64,000 nucleotides of DNA from assembly GCA_965277855.1 (NCBI GenBank), contig OZ255847.1, forward strand, positions 558,001 through 622,000. Direction: 5' to 3'. The notes under the pieces are model-generated. The model was not told where the DNA came from. It saw nothing but the letters and a program-made list of their open reading frames with translations, and did no database searches. This stretch comes from Bog-105 sp965277855 (lineage in GTDB: Bacteria; Acidobacteriota; Terriglobia; Bryobacterales; Bryobacteraceae). The stretch's first letter is position 1. Every line of letters starts with the position of its first letter. Below are positions 8,887-18,147 of the stretch, piece after piece. The position numbers were made by a program, and so were the translations under genes.

Positions 8887-9993
8887 ATGAACGACATCGA
8901 TCTCGTGCTTACCGGCAGTCTGCGTGCTCTTCTTCTCTTTGACGTAGCCGAAGAACTCGATCTCCGGCATTTGCATCAGGTGCTGGGTACCGATCCAAGA
9001 AAACGCGAACCCGCTTTCCGGCATCAGACTCCGCAATACGTGCGTTTTGAGAGAACGCCGGTGGATGAAAATATCGGTCAGTGCGCCGACTACGCCGGTA
9101 ATCCTCTGTTCGGGCGCATTCGCTACTTCGAGTACGGTGTCGCGAGCGTGGATCTGCAGTTGCCGTTCGAGACTTCCTGGAGCGAACTGGTCACTCTCGC
9201 AAATAAATGGATTTCGGCCCCGGAACTGGAGCGCCGCGCGCGGCAAGCTCTCGAGGAGCGGCTCAATGCTTTTCAAGGCGGCTTGAAGAAGCCGTACAAG
9301 GATTGGATTTGGGAAGATTACTACATCGTGCAACTCGATCCTGTGCGGCAGAGTGACGGCGCTTGCGTTTCAGCCGAGCAACTGGTCCGCCGGTTCCGCA
9401 CGCAAATTGCGCAGATTGTGCGTGGTGAAGATACCCCATTGGCTGTGGCTGAAGAACAGGAAATTCTGCAGGCCAGTATGTCTTACTATCCGGGCGATCT
9501 GCTGGTGGTGGGCTGGGTAGCGGCTTTCGTCTACGATGCGGCCGCATCAGCTGAGCCGACGATCGATCTGCTCGAATATGCCAATACCCAGCTTCTCGAG
9601 TTTCGGTATTACGACGAAGTGCTCACCAGCGTACTGGCTGACGTGTATAAGCGGCTGGAGAGACGCCGCGGCATGTGGCGTCGCTGGCGGCTGGCGCGTG
9701 AAGCCGAAGACCTGAATACGATTCGACTCGATTATCGCGAGCTGGCGGAGCGGACCGAAAACGCGATCAAGTTTTTGAGCGACATGTTTTACGCCCGCAC
9801 CTATCGCCTGGCGGCCGCGCGCATTGGTGTGAACGACTACCGGGCGCTGGTAACGGAAAAGCTGGCGACGGCGCGCGAACTCTACGATTCCATGGTCAAC
9901 GAATTTCACCAGAGCCGGACGTTCCTGCTGGAACTAATGGTGGTGATTATTCTGCTCATCGAAATCGCGATGGTGTTTCGCGGTAAAGCCTGA
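8887..9993 (+). CDS. RMD1/DUF155-like protein with C-terminal membrane anchor
   Basis: A 368-residue protein whose C-terminal part carries features of the RMD1/YagE (DUF155) family: LLEYANTQLLEFRYYDEVL followed by a long helical region and a single membrane segment at the very end (TFLLELMVVIILLIEIAMVF). The eukaryotic members Rmd1 and RMND1 are organelle membrane proteins; bacterial members have no settled function. The family match rests on the LEFRYYD motif and the tail-anchored layout, so I am moderately sure. No signal peptide is seen. It abuts the convergent hydrolase gene with no gap. Confidence 0.65.
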   Translation: MNDIDLVLTGSLRALLLFDVAEELDLRHLHQVLGTDPRKREPAFRHQTPQYVRFERTPVDENIGQCADYAGNPLFGRIRYFEYGVASVDLQLPFETSWSELVTLANKWISAPELERRARQALEERLNAFQGGLKKPYKDWIWEDYYIVQLDPVRQSDGACVSAEQLVRRFRTQIAQIVRGEDTPLAVAEEQEILQASMSYYPGDLLVVGWVAAFVYDAAASAEPTIDLLEYANTQLLEFRYYDEVLTSVLADVYKRLERRRGMWRRWRLAREAEDLNTIRLDYRELAERTENAIKFLSDMFYARTYRLAAARIGVNDYRALVTEKLATARELYDSMVNEFHQSRTFLLELMVVIILLIEIAMVFRGKA

Positions 9994-12900
9994 TTATTGC
10001 CAGTTATAAGCCGCCAGCCTCCGCCCATCATTTCCGACCAGCAGCAAGGCGGCACGTCCTGCTCCGAGATGCGCGCTAAAGGTCTTGGCACTGCGCTCGT
10101 CGCGGAACGAAACGTCTTGCGTGCCTGTCTGCGAGCTCACTACGTACAGCGTTGCGCCGGGAAAGTGCGTGGGGCTGATCAGCACGTCCGGGTTTTGCAT
10201 CGGCGTCGTGTAGGTTGGTGCGACACCAGCTGTTTTCAAGGCGAACTTGTACACTTCGCCAATCGCCTGCAGATTGTCGTTCAATTCCAGGGGCAGTGCC
10301 ACCAGAAGAATTGAACCTTTGCCGAGCGGCTTCTGGACGAACGTTTCGCCGGAAGCGAACTCAGCGCGCTGCAGATAATCTGTTTTGCCGCCGCCATAGC
10401 TCAACACCGCCTGTCCCTCCGGCCATTTAATCTGATTGCCTGACAAAGAAAGCAGTTCAGGCCGGTAAGCGACGCCCAGGGCCTCACCTCGCGCGGTCGG
10501 ATGAAAGTGCTCGTCGAGATCGAAGCGCCCTGAGACCAGCAGCGTGGCGCCATTCTGTACGTGTTCCAGGAGCGCGTCCCAGGCATGCTGCGTTAAGATC
10601 CAGGGAGATGGCAGGATGATGAGCTTGGGATCACCTAACGACTCGATCTGATCTTCGCCTACCGCGTATGCTTCGCTTCGCGCTACCCCATAGAGGGCTC
10701 GCACACTTTTCTGCTGTGCCTCAATCGACAGACGATTGAATACTGAGAGCTGCAGCGATTGGGGCAGCACGATCGTTACCTGGGGCTTCACGATTCCGGT
10801 GGCGTATGGCTCGGCTTGTGCGGCAAACGCGCCCATGTCGCGCATCAGGCCTTCCCAGGTCTTCGCCGAGCCATCGCTACGTTCCATGCCGAAATAAATC
10901 TCGCGGTCCCAATCCCAAGACAATGCACCGCTCGTCCCGGCGGCAAATCCCGCGGCCCATTTCTGTTCGATCAAGTTGAAGCCTGTCAGCTCGTCGAAAT
11001 GCCAGCTGCCGTCCGGATAGGTGACGGGCTGGTAGCCGGTCTCGCCCACGATATTGGGAATGCCCGGCACTTTCGACGCCAGTGAATCCCATAGCAGATT
11101 TTCATTCTGGCGATAGGTGTGATTGGTGGTGAAGGAAACGCCGGAGTGGCCATAAAACTGGTTCAAGACGCGATTCTCGACACCGCCTTCGTCCTGGCCC
11201 ACGTCGATCAATTGCCTGCTGCCGGTGCCACGAATGGCTGTCACCATCGTCTTCGCCCACCTGCTAAACGATTCCTGCGCAAACAGATTGTAATCGTAGG
11301 CGCGCGCCATTCCTCCCGTTCCATGTTCCAGATCTAAGTTCAGATCGCGGCTATCCGGCAGCGGCACTGAGTCGAAGTTTCCCACTTGCTCCGGCGTCAC
11401 TGACCAGGCGTCAGCCAGCTTGTCGGGCGAGCCATAATGCGCGCGCAGCCATCCATGCCAGGCGTTCAATTCAGCTGGATCGTTTTGCGGAGTGTTGCCG
11501 TGCCAGAGGGCGTGTGGATTCGAAAAGCTGGGTTCGTTTATCAGATCCCAGCTCAGCGAGGGATCGTCTTTGAAGCGATTGACGATCGACAACATATAAT
11601 TCTGTTCGGCCCGGATGGTCACCGGATCGAGATAAGGATTGGTTCCCGGGAGCGACATCACCGGATTATCAGCGCCGCCGCGCAGGGTGGATTGAGGATC
11701 GAAGGCAAAGAACGTGAAGTTAACGGCGATGCCGTGCTGATGGGCGGAAAGCAGATAGGCTTCGACGTTGCGCAGGAATCGCTCGCTGACCGCGCCATCC
11801 GCGCCGTCAGCAATCTTCATCTGGCCTCCCCATACGCCGGTGCGCACGAATCGCACATTGTGCTTTTGCATATCGGCGAAATCTCGTTCCCAGACTGCCG
11901 CATTGCGGGGACCTGAGAAATCCCAGCCATTCGATTCCGTGCTGAAATAGTTCGTACCGAAGGGAAAGAACGGCTTTCCGGCGCGGGTCAGGAAATCTCC
12001 TTTCACACCGAGCGCCGGGATATTCTTCAGGCTGCTCTCGTCCTCCACCCAGAAACCGTTCTCGTAGGCTTCTTCGGCGTGGTCGCCGTGGCGGTAGGTT
12101 GCGCGGAGGCGGTAGAAGCCGGCCGGCAGATTATTGGCCAGAAGAATAGTCGAGTCCAGCACCGTGCCCGGGCAGGGAAGCCGTTCCGTCTTAAGAACCC
12201 GCTGGCCGGAAAGCAGTTCGAGCTGGATTTCGCCCTTGTCCGGTTCGCGCATCCGCTCACGCAGGCCATTGCGAAAATGCACGATTGCTTGCGGGCTCTC
12301 ACTTTTTTGAATGGCTGAAAATTGGAGCTGGATCGAGAATGATGCCGAACCCTGCCTGGCATATTCGGCGGCGGTTTTCATGAGGGTGATGCCATCGGGT
12401 GAGTCCCAAAAGCCGCTGGCCGGTTCGAAATCGAGAAACACCCAGCGTGCGCCTAGCATTGGACCGGCAGTAACTCCCAGGTGATCGGCGACTACGGCGG
12501 GAGACGAGACTTTCTCGCGGTCATTATTCATCATGTAGCCCAGGCCATCCAGACGATGGCTCTCGAGCACGAACACTTTGGCTGGGTGCAACGCGAGCGA
12601 AGGGAGAAAATCGTAGCCGTCTTTCCAGGCAAAGTTTTGCGGTGCGCTCGACTGCGGCGCTTCATAGGTGTGTAAGATCGCAAGCACTCGTGTATACGCC
12701 TCCTGCGGTTGTTCAGTATGGAAGCTGCCGGCGGCGAAAGTGACCGGACTACGTAGTGGCTGGCCGCCCAAGACGAGTAGGCTGCCGCCTTCCCGCAAGA
12801 AAGAATGGAGACGATCCCAAGCTTCTTTGGGGAAGGCCGATCCGTAGGGCAGCACCAGCAGGTCGGAACTGTGCAGCGTGGCCGCATCGGTGAGCTCACG

Positions 12901-13074
12901 AAGGTTTGCAAAGACAGATTTATCACCCAGCGCCTTCTCGAGCGATGACCGCATCATCTCCGCGCTGTCTACTGTGGGAAAGCCCTTTTGCCAGAAAACC
13001 ACTGTCTTGGCATTTAACAAAGCCGGCAGGATCAGGAGCCAGACAGAAAGCACCCCTTTATTGGATAAGAACAT
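9994..13074 (-). CDS. Secreted glycoside hydrolase, GH5/GH42-like
   Basis: A 1026-residue exported protein (signal peptide VLSVWLLILPALLNAKT). Residues 1-250 contain a class I glutamine amidotransferase-like fold as found in beta-galactosidase trimerisation domains (LREGGSLLVLGG). The centre is a TIM-barrel hydrolase: GTNYFSTESNGWDFSG, the proposed acid/base in LSWDLINEPSF and the proposed nucleophile in IPNIVGETGYQ. A second trimerisation-like domain follows (LIILPSPWILTQHAWDALLEHVQNGATLLVSG). The layout suggests a beta-mannosidase- or beta-galactosidase-like exo-enzyme. The exact sugar cannot be read from the sequence. Confidence 0.8.
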   Translation of the reverse strand: MFLSNKGVLSVWLLILPALLNAKTVVFWQKGFPTVDSAEMMRSSLEKALGDKSVFANLRELTDAATLHSSDLLVLPYGSAFPKEAWDRLHSFLREGGSLLVLGGQPLRSPVTFAAGSFHTEQPQEAYTRVLAILHTYEAPQSSAPQNFAWKDGYDFLPSLALHPAKVFVLESHRLDGLGYMMNNDREKVSSPAVVADHLGVTAGPMLGARWVFLDFEPASGFWDSPDGITLMKTAAEYARQGSASFSIQLQFSAIQKSESPQAIVHFRNGLRERMREPDKGEIQLELLSGQRVLKTERLPCPGTVLDSTILLANNLPAGFYRLRATYRHGDHAEEAYENGFWVEDESSLKNIPALGVKGDFLTRAGKPFFPFGTNYFSTESNGWDFSGPRNAAVWERDFADMQKHNVRFVRTGVWGGQMKIADGADGAVSERFLRNVEAYLLSAHQHGIAVNFTFFAFDPQSTLRGGADNPVMSLPGTNPYLDPVTIRAEQNYMLSIVNRFKDDPSLSWDLINEPSFSNPHALWHGNTPQNDPAELNAWHGWLRAHYGSPDKLADAWSVTPEQVGNFDSVPLPDSRDLNLDLEHGTGGMARAYDYNLFAQESFSRWAKTMVTAIRGTGSRQLIDVGQDEGGVENRVLNQFYGHSGVSFTTNHTYRQNENLLWDSLASKVPGIPNIVGETGYQPVTYPDGSWHFDELTGFNLIEQKWAAGFAAGTSGALSWDWDREIYFGMERSDGSAKTWEGLMRDMGAFAAQAEPYATGIVKPQVTIVLPQSLQLSVFNRLSIEAQQKSVRALYGVARSEAYAVGEDQIESLGDPKLIILPSPWILTQHAWDALLEHVQNGATLLVSGRFDLDEHFHPTARGEALGVAYRPELLSLSGNQIKWPEGQAVLSYGGGKTDYLQRAEFASGETFVQKPLGKGSILLVALPLELNDNLQAIGEVYKFALKTAGVAPTYTTPMQNPDVLISPTHFPGATLYVVSSQTGTQDVSFRDERSAKTFSAHLGAGRAALLLVGNDGRRLAAYNWQ

Positions 13075-13284
13075 TTGATCCGAGTTTATATATTGCCCGG
13101 CGAGGCCGTACCTTTCTTCCGTGTGGACGCAAATACTTCATTGTTACTGGCGGGCAATAGAATGAGCTGGGTTTGTTAAGAACGGCTAAGTGTCGCACTG
13201 CTATGAACTTAACCCTTAGTACGATCCGATTATTCTGTGGCCCGGAAAATGCTTTGAACTTACCCGAGGAGAAGTTAACAACAT

Positions 13285-13449
13285 ATGCTCTGGTATACCT
13301 GGGTGTTTTTAGTCATTGCCATTCTGGCGGCGGTACTCGGTTTTGGAACACTGGCCGCTATGGCGGGCACTATTGCGAAGATCTGTTTTGTCGTGTTCCT
13401 GGTTCTGTTCCTGGTGAGCTTGCTCTCCGGACGGCGGGGCGCGGTCTAA
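13285..13449 (+). CDS. DUF1328 (YtjA-like) small membrane protein
   Basis: This 54-residue gene is short and easily missed. The product MLWYTWVFLVIAILAAVLGF continues into a second hydrophobic helix (AKICFVVFLVLFLVSLLSG) and ends in a basic RR tail, the exact two-helix layout of the DUF1328/YtjA family of bacterial inner-membrane proteins. GAGGAGAAG at 13266-13274 is a strong ribosome site. Members are often expressed under stress or in stationary phase, but the function is not known. A larger 137-residue frame covers this place in another phase and is a shadow. Confidence 0.9.
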   Translation: MLWYTWVFLVIAILAAVLGFGTLAAMAGTIAKICFVVFLVLFLVSLLSGRRGAV

Positions 13450-13493
13450 CTTCCTTCCAACATAGGGCGCCGTGGAGTTCGCTCCCGGCGCCT

Positions 13494-14462
13494 TTAACGC
13501 GCAAACAGACAGGGCGAAAGATTGACCGTATGCTTGCGCTGATAGTCGTCTATTTTAGCTGTGAAATCCTCCCACATTCGCTTTGAGTCCACGGCGGTAA
13601 TCCAGGTAATTTCTTTCCCGCTAGAACCCGGAGCAAAGCTTAAGTCCTGAGTCAGTCGAGGACGGGCGATTTGCTTTTGAGTTGTGAGTCCCTGCTCAAA
13701 AGCGACTACTATCGTGTCCCAAATGACCCATGGCTTTGAAAAGTCGTCCTTGCGTAATGGCTTTACGCTGCGGTAATACCAAGCTTGATACTCGTCCCAT
13801 AGCCATCCGCCGATCGATCCACGCTGGCTTATTAGTTGGCGTGCGTGCTCGAAGCTCATGGCGAGGTCGCGATAGCAGACATCAGCAGCGCCGATGGTGA
13901 CGGGCACGTTGGAGTCAAGAATGACCTGCCAGGCTCGGGGATCGTTTTCAATATTGAATTCTTTGCCACCTTCTGCCAAGCTCTTAAACCCCATCGCAAC
14001 CACGCTGATGCGATTTGACAGCGACGGATCCTGCAGCAGAGCCGAGGCTACGTCGGTAGCGGCGCCAATGGTCAGAAGTACGAGACGGTGATCGCTCGAA
14101 AACTCTCTGGAGGTTTCGATTATGAAATCGACTGCCGCCCCGGTACGTGGTGAGGCATTGTTGGCCAAGGGGAGGCTCGACCCCTCGAACAAAGGGGGAT
14201 GATTGAGCATCCCCAGCCGATGTTCGACCACATCAAGCAAGACTTCGTAAGTGGCGTGAGCCGAGGGAGCGGGCAGGGTTGGCCCGTGCGCCGAAACGAT
14301 TCCCCGTACATCGAAACGTGGACTAAGCAGCAGGTAGGTAATCGCCCACTGATCATCAATTTCGTTGCCGACGTCGGTCGACAGAATCACCGGAGTCCTG
14401 GTCTGCGCGGCGGCTTCCAGGGCCATCAACAGAACAATTGAAACAGCTCGAAGAGTTTTCAT
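13494..14462 (-). CDS. Exported nucleoside hydrolase family protein
   Basis: Signal peptide MKTLRAVSIVLLMALEAAAQ is followed by VILSTDVGNEIDDQWAITYLL. This is a variant of the DxDxxxDD calcium site of the inosine-uridine nucleoside hydrolase fold (here D-V-G-N-E-I-D-D). The later VTIGAADVCY and MTFEHA-type segments also fit. Such enzymes split ribonucleosides into base and ribose. The divergent neighbour is a sugar permease of the GRP type, so the pair may release and import ribose or a related sugar. The substrate is inferred. Confidence 0.75.
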   Translation of the reverse strand: MKTLRAVSIVLLMALEAAAQTRTPVILSTDVGNEIDDQWAITYLLLSPRFDVRGIVSAHGPTLPAPSAHATYEVLLDVVEHRLGMLNHPPLFEGSSLPLANNASPRTGAAVDFIIETSREFSSDHRLVLLTIGAATDVASALLQDPSLSNRISVVAMGFKSLAEGGKEFNIENDPRAWQVILDSNVPVTIGAADVCYRDLAMSFEHARQLISQRGSIGGWLWDEYQAWYYRSVKPLRKDDFSKPWVIWDTIVVAFEQGLTTQKQIARPRLTQDLSFAPGSSGKEITWITAVDSKRMWEDFTAKIDDYQRKHTVNLSPCLFAR

Positions 14463-14471
14463 TTTTGTTCG

Positions 14472-15491
14472 ATGTTACTGTATCGCGTAGTGCTTACCGT
14501 ACATTCGAACAGTCTGGCGATCCTGTTCTGCACAATTACGATGATTGGCTGGGGTTCCTGGGCGAATACGCAGAAGCTGGCCGGGAGCACTCGCTGGCCT
14601 TTTGAACTTTATTACTGGGATTACGTGATCGGTATGCTGCTGTTCGCGGTTTTATTCATGTTCACAGCGGGAAGTACCGGAACATCGGGTATGCCGGCCC
14701 TTGAAAATATCAAGCTCGCGTCTGGCAACTCGATCCTGATGGCCATGCTGAGCGGACTGCTGTTCAACGTGGCGAATATTCTGCTGGTGGTAGCGATCGA
14801 TATCGCAGGAATGTCGATCGCTTTTCCGATCGGTATCGGGTTGGCTTTGATAATTGGCACGGCCACGGCTTACCTGCAGCAGCCGAAAGGGAATGGGATC
14901 GTTTTGTTTGCGGGCGTAGCGTGCGTGCTGGCCGCCATGATTTTTTCGGCACTGGCTTATCGCAGGCTGCCCCGCTCAAGCCATGGCAGTTGGACACGCG
15001 GGCTGTTGTTCGCCATCGTAGCCGGTTGCCTGATGGGCTTCTTCTATCCGCAACTGATCCGGTCTATTTCGCCGGGCTTTAATTCGGGCCCGATCGCGGC
15101 CGGCATGTTGACGCCTTACACGGCGCTGTTCTTTTTCGCACTGGGCGTCCTGGCGAGCAACTTCTTCGTAAATTCGATTTTCATGCGCGTGGCGGGACGA
15201 ACTTACAAAGAATATTTTGCCGGGACTTCACGCCTGCATTCGCTGGGCATTCTCGGTGGGGCGATCTGGACCCTGGCATTTGGTTTGAATATCGTGGCGT
15301 CGGGAGTGGCCGGTCCCGCTATTTCGTATGCGCTCGGGCAGGGAGCAACGTTAGTGGCAGCTATCTGGGGCGTGCTGATCTGGAAAGAGTTCCAAAGCGC
15401 TCCGAAAGGCACCATGCCGCTGGTCGGTTTCATGTTTGCCGGGTACGTGATTGGGCTTTGCCTGATTGGCTTTGCGAGCTTGCCGGTTTAA
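14472..15491 (+). CDS. GRP/DMT-type sugar permease
   Basis: About ten membrane helices and the family hallmark ITMIGWGSWANTQKLAG near the N-terminus identify a GRP-family transporter (glucose/ribose uptake type, drug/metabolite superfamily). It is probably a proton symporter in the inner membrane. The ATG at 14472 lies only nine bases from the divergent nucleoside hydrolase start and has no ribosome site. GTG at 14490, giving LTVHSNSLAILF, is an alternative closer to family N-termini. Pairing with a nucleoside hydrolase suggests ribose as cargo. Confidence 0.8.
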   Translation: MLLYRVVLTVHSNSLAILFCTITMIGWGSWANTQKLAGSTRWPFELYYWDYVIGMLLFAVLFMFTAGSTGTSGMPALENIKLASGNSILMAMLSGLLFNVANILLVVAIDIAGMSIAFPIGIGLALIIGTATAYLQQPKGNGIVLFAGVACVLAAMIFSALAYRRLPRSSHGSWTRGLLFAIVAGCLMGFFYPQLIRSISPGFNSGPIAAGMLTPYTALFFFALGVLASNFFVNSIFMRVAGRTYKEYFAGTSRLHSLGILGGAIWTLAFGLNIVASGVAGPAISYALGQGATLVAAIWGVLIWKEFQSAPKGTMPLVGFMFAGYVIGLCLIGFASLPV

Positions 15492-16373
15492 GTGATTTGG
15501 AAGAAGCGTTCCTGCGCGGATTGCATGAGTTCGATGCGCCGGCGGTAGGTCCGCATGGCCTCTTGATACGAGAAGTTCGGATCAAGCAGCAGTTGGACGC
15601 CTTTGAGGAGATCGGGGATTCGAGCAGCGAGCTGATCGGCCATGCAGAGCACGGTTTTGTGGGCTTCGATGCGGGTTTGACACTCCACTTTCATATCGCG
15701 CCAGCAGGGATAATGCGAGCAGTCCGGGAGCACGGAATAGAAAGGCACATCGTTGAAGAAGCACTCGGGCCAGCGTACGCCGGAGACGGTCAGCCAGGGC
15801 GTGTCAACCGACGGCGCCAGGAACCCGAAGCCGGTAAGCGGGGCGAGGCTCGTGATTCGAGCCTCCGAGCAGCACGCAAAAGTTTGGGCCTGTCTGCAGA
15901 TTGAGTTGTTGCACCCATGTTCTTGCGCTGTCGGGCACGCGCAGGCGGATGGTCGCGTTTGAGCGGTAAGCGGGTCCGTGTTCAGCACCGACTTCATAGT
16001 TGTGACCACGCCAGAGACGAGCGGTGAAGTGCGTTTCGGCCAGATCGTGAAAGGTTCGCAGATCGTCAGCGAACGGGAATGGACTGATCTTGGGGCGATG
16101 ATCGTTCACGATGTAGTGCCACGTTTTCGGGATATTCTGCAGACAAACGGCGGCAGCGCCAGCGCGTTTCACGTCGGCCAGATCGATGGGCCACGCTTTT
16201 GCGATCCAGTCGCACGCTCCTGCCAGTTCTACGGTGGTGCGGCTGTTGAGGAGCACGTGAATTCCAAGGCCGGGATCTTCGACAGCGAAACCTTTGGCGA
16301 TTTTAAAAGCTTCAACTGCGTGCCCGACTGCCGGATAGTAAACTCAGTTCAGCAGCAAGGCCCGGTTGGCCAT
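15488..16373 (-). pseudogene. Degraded glycosyltransferase-like gene (nonsense plus frameshift)
   Basis: One coding sequence can be followed across two frames. It starts at ATG 16373 (MANRALLLN), meets TGA at codon 10 (16344-16346), continues in the same frame with VYYPAVGHAVEAFKIAKGF, then HVLLNSRTTVELAGACDWIAK to CVLLGG at about 15860. There one extra base moves it into the frame reading SLAPLTGFGFLAP, CFFNDVPFYSVLPDC and the C-terminus ending FFQIT. The text resembles a GT-B (heptosyltransferase-like) protein, but that identity is weak. The ATG follows the stop of the equally damaged upstream gene by four bases, so both decayed as one transcription unit. Confidence 0.6.
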
Positions 16374-16377
16374 TCAC

Positions 16378-17004
16378 TTAATAGCCTTTCTGCCCATCGA
16401 CGACCTTGATGAACGGCTTGCCGGCTACGAAGCGGGTGAGATTTTCCTTGATGGTGTTGGTCATACGCTCTTCGTCGCGGTCCAACCTGCCCGCGATATG
16501 CGGCGTAGTGACGACGTTTTCGAAGCGCCAGAGAGCTAGATCCCATGGAACGACTCGGGATTCCAGACTTGCTTCGCATCGTTGCGGTACAGCATGTTGA
16601 GGTTGCGCGACATCATGAGCAGCATGGCCAACGCGTGATCGGCGATCTCCGGCCCCTGGACGATTTTGTTGTTCGTAAGAACTATTATGGCTCTGGCGCA
16701 GGTCGTCCGATCCATCGACGGGAAAGAGCACGCGTTCCATGCCGGCACTCATGACGCCGACACATTTGAGATTCTTTCCGGCGCGCACCTGAGCGGAAGT
16801 GATGTTACCGATGAAGGCATCCGCGTCCGGCAATTGCTCCATGACGTTTGCATTGGACACCGGTACGATTTTTGCCTGCGACCCTGTCTGCTGCAGTTCT
16901 CGCGCGAAATCGGAGTCCTCAAAAACAAGGATTTTCTTCTGCTGAGCTGACAGAACAGACGCGCATACGAGCGGTAAGATCAGTCGCGGTAAACAAGGGT
17001 TCAT
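16378..17004 (-). pseudogene. Degraded exported D-2-hydroxyacid dehydrogenase
   Basis: The N-terminal half begins with a signal peptide (MNPCLPRLILPLVCASVLSAQ) and reads as a 2-hydroxyacid dehydrogenase substrate domain up to LFPVDGSDDLRQS. Near 16685 one base is inserted; the next frame carries the family segment IIVLTNNKIVQGPEIADHAL. Near 16540 the frame returns to the C-terminal piece NVVTTPHIAGRLDRDEERM. Between these pieces the whole Rossmann NAD-binding domain (about 110 residues, with GxGxxG) is missing. So the gene has a frameshift and an internal deletion and cannot make an active enzyme. Confidence 0.75.
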
Positions 17005-17136
17005 TTTTTGGCCTTGCACCAGAATATTCTGTTTAGCGTACGAAACGTTTCCGCTTCTCTTTTTGGTAGGCATTGGTGCGGTTTTGGCACTTCCCATTGT
17101 GCGGGTTTGCTGGCGTTTGGCCGCGATGAGCCGTTG

Positions 17137-17151
17137 GTACCACGATGGTAC
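17137..17151. promoter_or_regulatory. Inverted repeat upstream of the Xre/RES module, candidate operator
   Basis: GTACCA-CGA-TGGTAC is a perfect 6+3+6 inverted repeat, 52 bp upstream of the antitoxin start. Toxin-antitoxin operons of this class repress themselves through the antitoxin, so an operator is expected here. A TATAAT box lies at 17192-17197, only six bases before the GTG at 17204, which implies a nearly leaderless transcript. Confidence 0.5.
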
Positions 17152-17203
17152 TGCCCGGAGATCGACAGCCCACCGTGGCGGCTGAGCACTTTATAATTGA
17201 CTT

Positions 17204-17665
17204 GTGCCCAGAAAAATTGTGACCGAGCCGGAGCCCCCACTGCCGAGAGAGACTCGTTCCGTGAAACGCAGCGGCACGATTCGTCAGATAAATCCGGCAG
17301 CGGCAGTCAGGCTGGCGAAAGGGGCTACGGTGAAGGACGTTGGCGCAATCATCGGTGCCTTCCCAAATCGTGCAGCAACGATCCGAAGCTTTGACGACGG
17401 TTCTTTGGAGTTAGTCCCTTCCCAGGAGCAAGCTTCCAAAGGAAAGCGTTTAGTGAAAGTCGTTTTAGAGCGCCAGCAGCCTTCCATGAACGCGGTGGTC
17501 GAGCGTGCCACGGCCGTGATCGGAACACGCGAGAAAGCGCTACGTTGGCTCGGCACTCCTGTTCGCGCTCTAAAATTCGCTACGCCTATCTCCCTGCTCG
17601 GCAGCGCGGCCGGCCAGCAAGCGGTGCTGACCGTGCTGGGACGACTTGAGCACGGCGTCTTTTGA
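17204..17665 (+). CDS. Antitoxin of Xre/MbcA/ParS type (DUF2384)
   Basis: The C-terminal 55 residues carry the toxin-binding domain of the Xre/MbcA/ParS antitoxins: VVERATAVIGTREKALRWLG followed by TPISLLGSAAGQQAVLTVLGRLEHGVF. The first 90 residues are less typical and do not show a clear Xre helix-turn-helix, though VKDVGAIIGAFPNRAATIRSF may be a compact DNA-binding unit. It neutralises the RES toxin encoded next. The GTG at 17204 has no ribosome site and sits right after a TATAAT box; GTG at 17219 or 17261 are alternatives. The stop overlaps the toxin start by four bases. Confidence 0.85.
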   Translation: MPRKIVTEPEPPLPRETRSVKRSGTIRQINPAAAVRLAKGATVKDVGAIIGAFPNRAATIRSFDDGSLELVPSQEQASKGKRLVKVVLERQQPSMNAVVERATAVIGTREKALRWLGTPVRALKFATPISLLGSAAGQQAVLTVLGRLEHGVF

Positions 17666-18147
17666 TTGCGTATCGAATACACAAAAGCAAATATCGCTGG
17701 GACGACAGCGAAGGCGCTAGACTGCATGGCGGGCGGTGGAATCCTCCTGGGATCGCTGCGATCTATGCTGCTTCTCACGTTTCGCTAGCCGTCTTAGAAA
17801 TTCTGGTCCACTACAACGCGGAGGATCCAGACGAGTACTCTGTCACCAAGATTGAGATCCCGCAGCCGGCAGAAATTGTTCAACTGTCGCTTGGATACGT
17901 CGCTCAGTTACAAGCGCGTTCCAAACCGGACCCTGAGGCTCTCTTGGACGATGAGGCGAGCTTTCAAGAGTACGGTAAACGCTGGAGTGAAGAATTTCGA
18001 TCGCTTGTGCTCTCGGTTCCCTCCGCCATACTGCCGGACTGGCCCAATGAGCAGAATTACGTGATAAATCCCGCTCACGCGGATTTCCATCTGCTTAAGT
18101 TTCAGCCTGCTAAACCGTTTACGCTGGACCCGCGGCTAATCACTTAA
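17662..18147 (+). CDS. RES-domain toxin (NAD+ degrading)
   Basis: RES toxins deplete NAD+ by phosphorolysis or hydrolysis and stop growth. The conserved residues are present: YRIHKSKY (Arg), ARLHGGRWNPPGIAAIYAA (RES core with Gly-Arg-Trp-Asn), and SLAVLEILVH (Glu). The C-terminus ends in FHLLKFQPAKPFTLDPRL as in the family. Length (161 residues) is normal. The TTG start at 17662 overlaps the antitoxin stop in TTGA, giving translational coupling and probably less toxin than antitoxin. Confidence 0.92.
   Translation: MIAYRIHKSKYRWDDSEGARLHGGRWNPPGIAAIYAASHVSLAVLEILVHYNAEDPDEYSVTKIEIPQPAEIVQLSLGYVAQLQARSKPDPEALLDDEASFQEYGKRWSEEFRSLVLSVPSAILPDWPNEQNYVINPAHADFHLLKFQPAKPFTLDPRLIT

Noticed and set aside
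13173..13586. 137-residue plus-strand frame
   Set aside because: Overlaps both the DUF1328 gene in another phase and the nucleoside hydrolase; its text is not protein-like.
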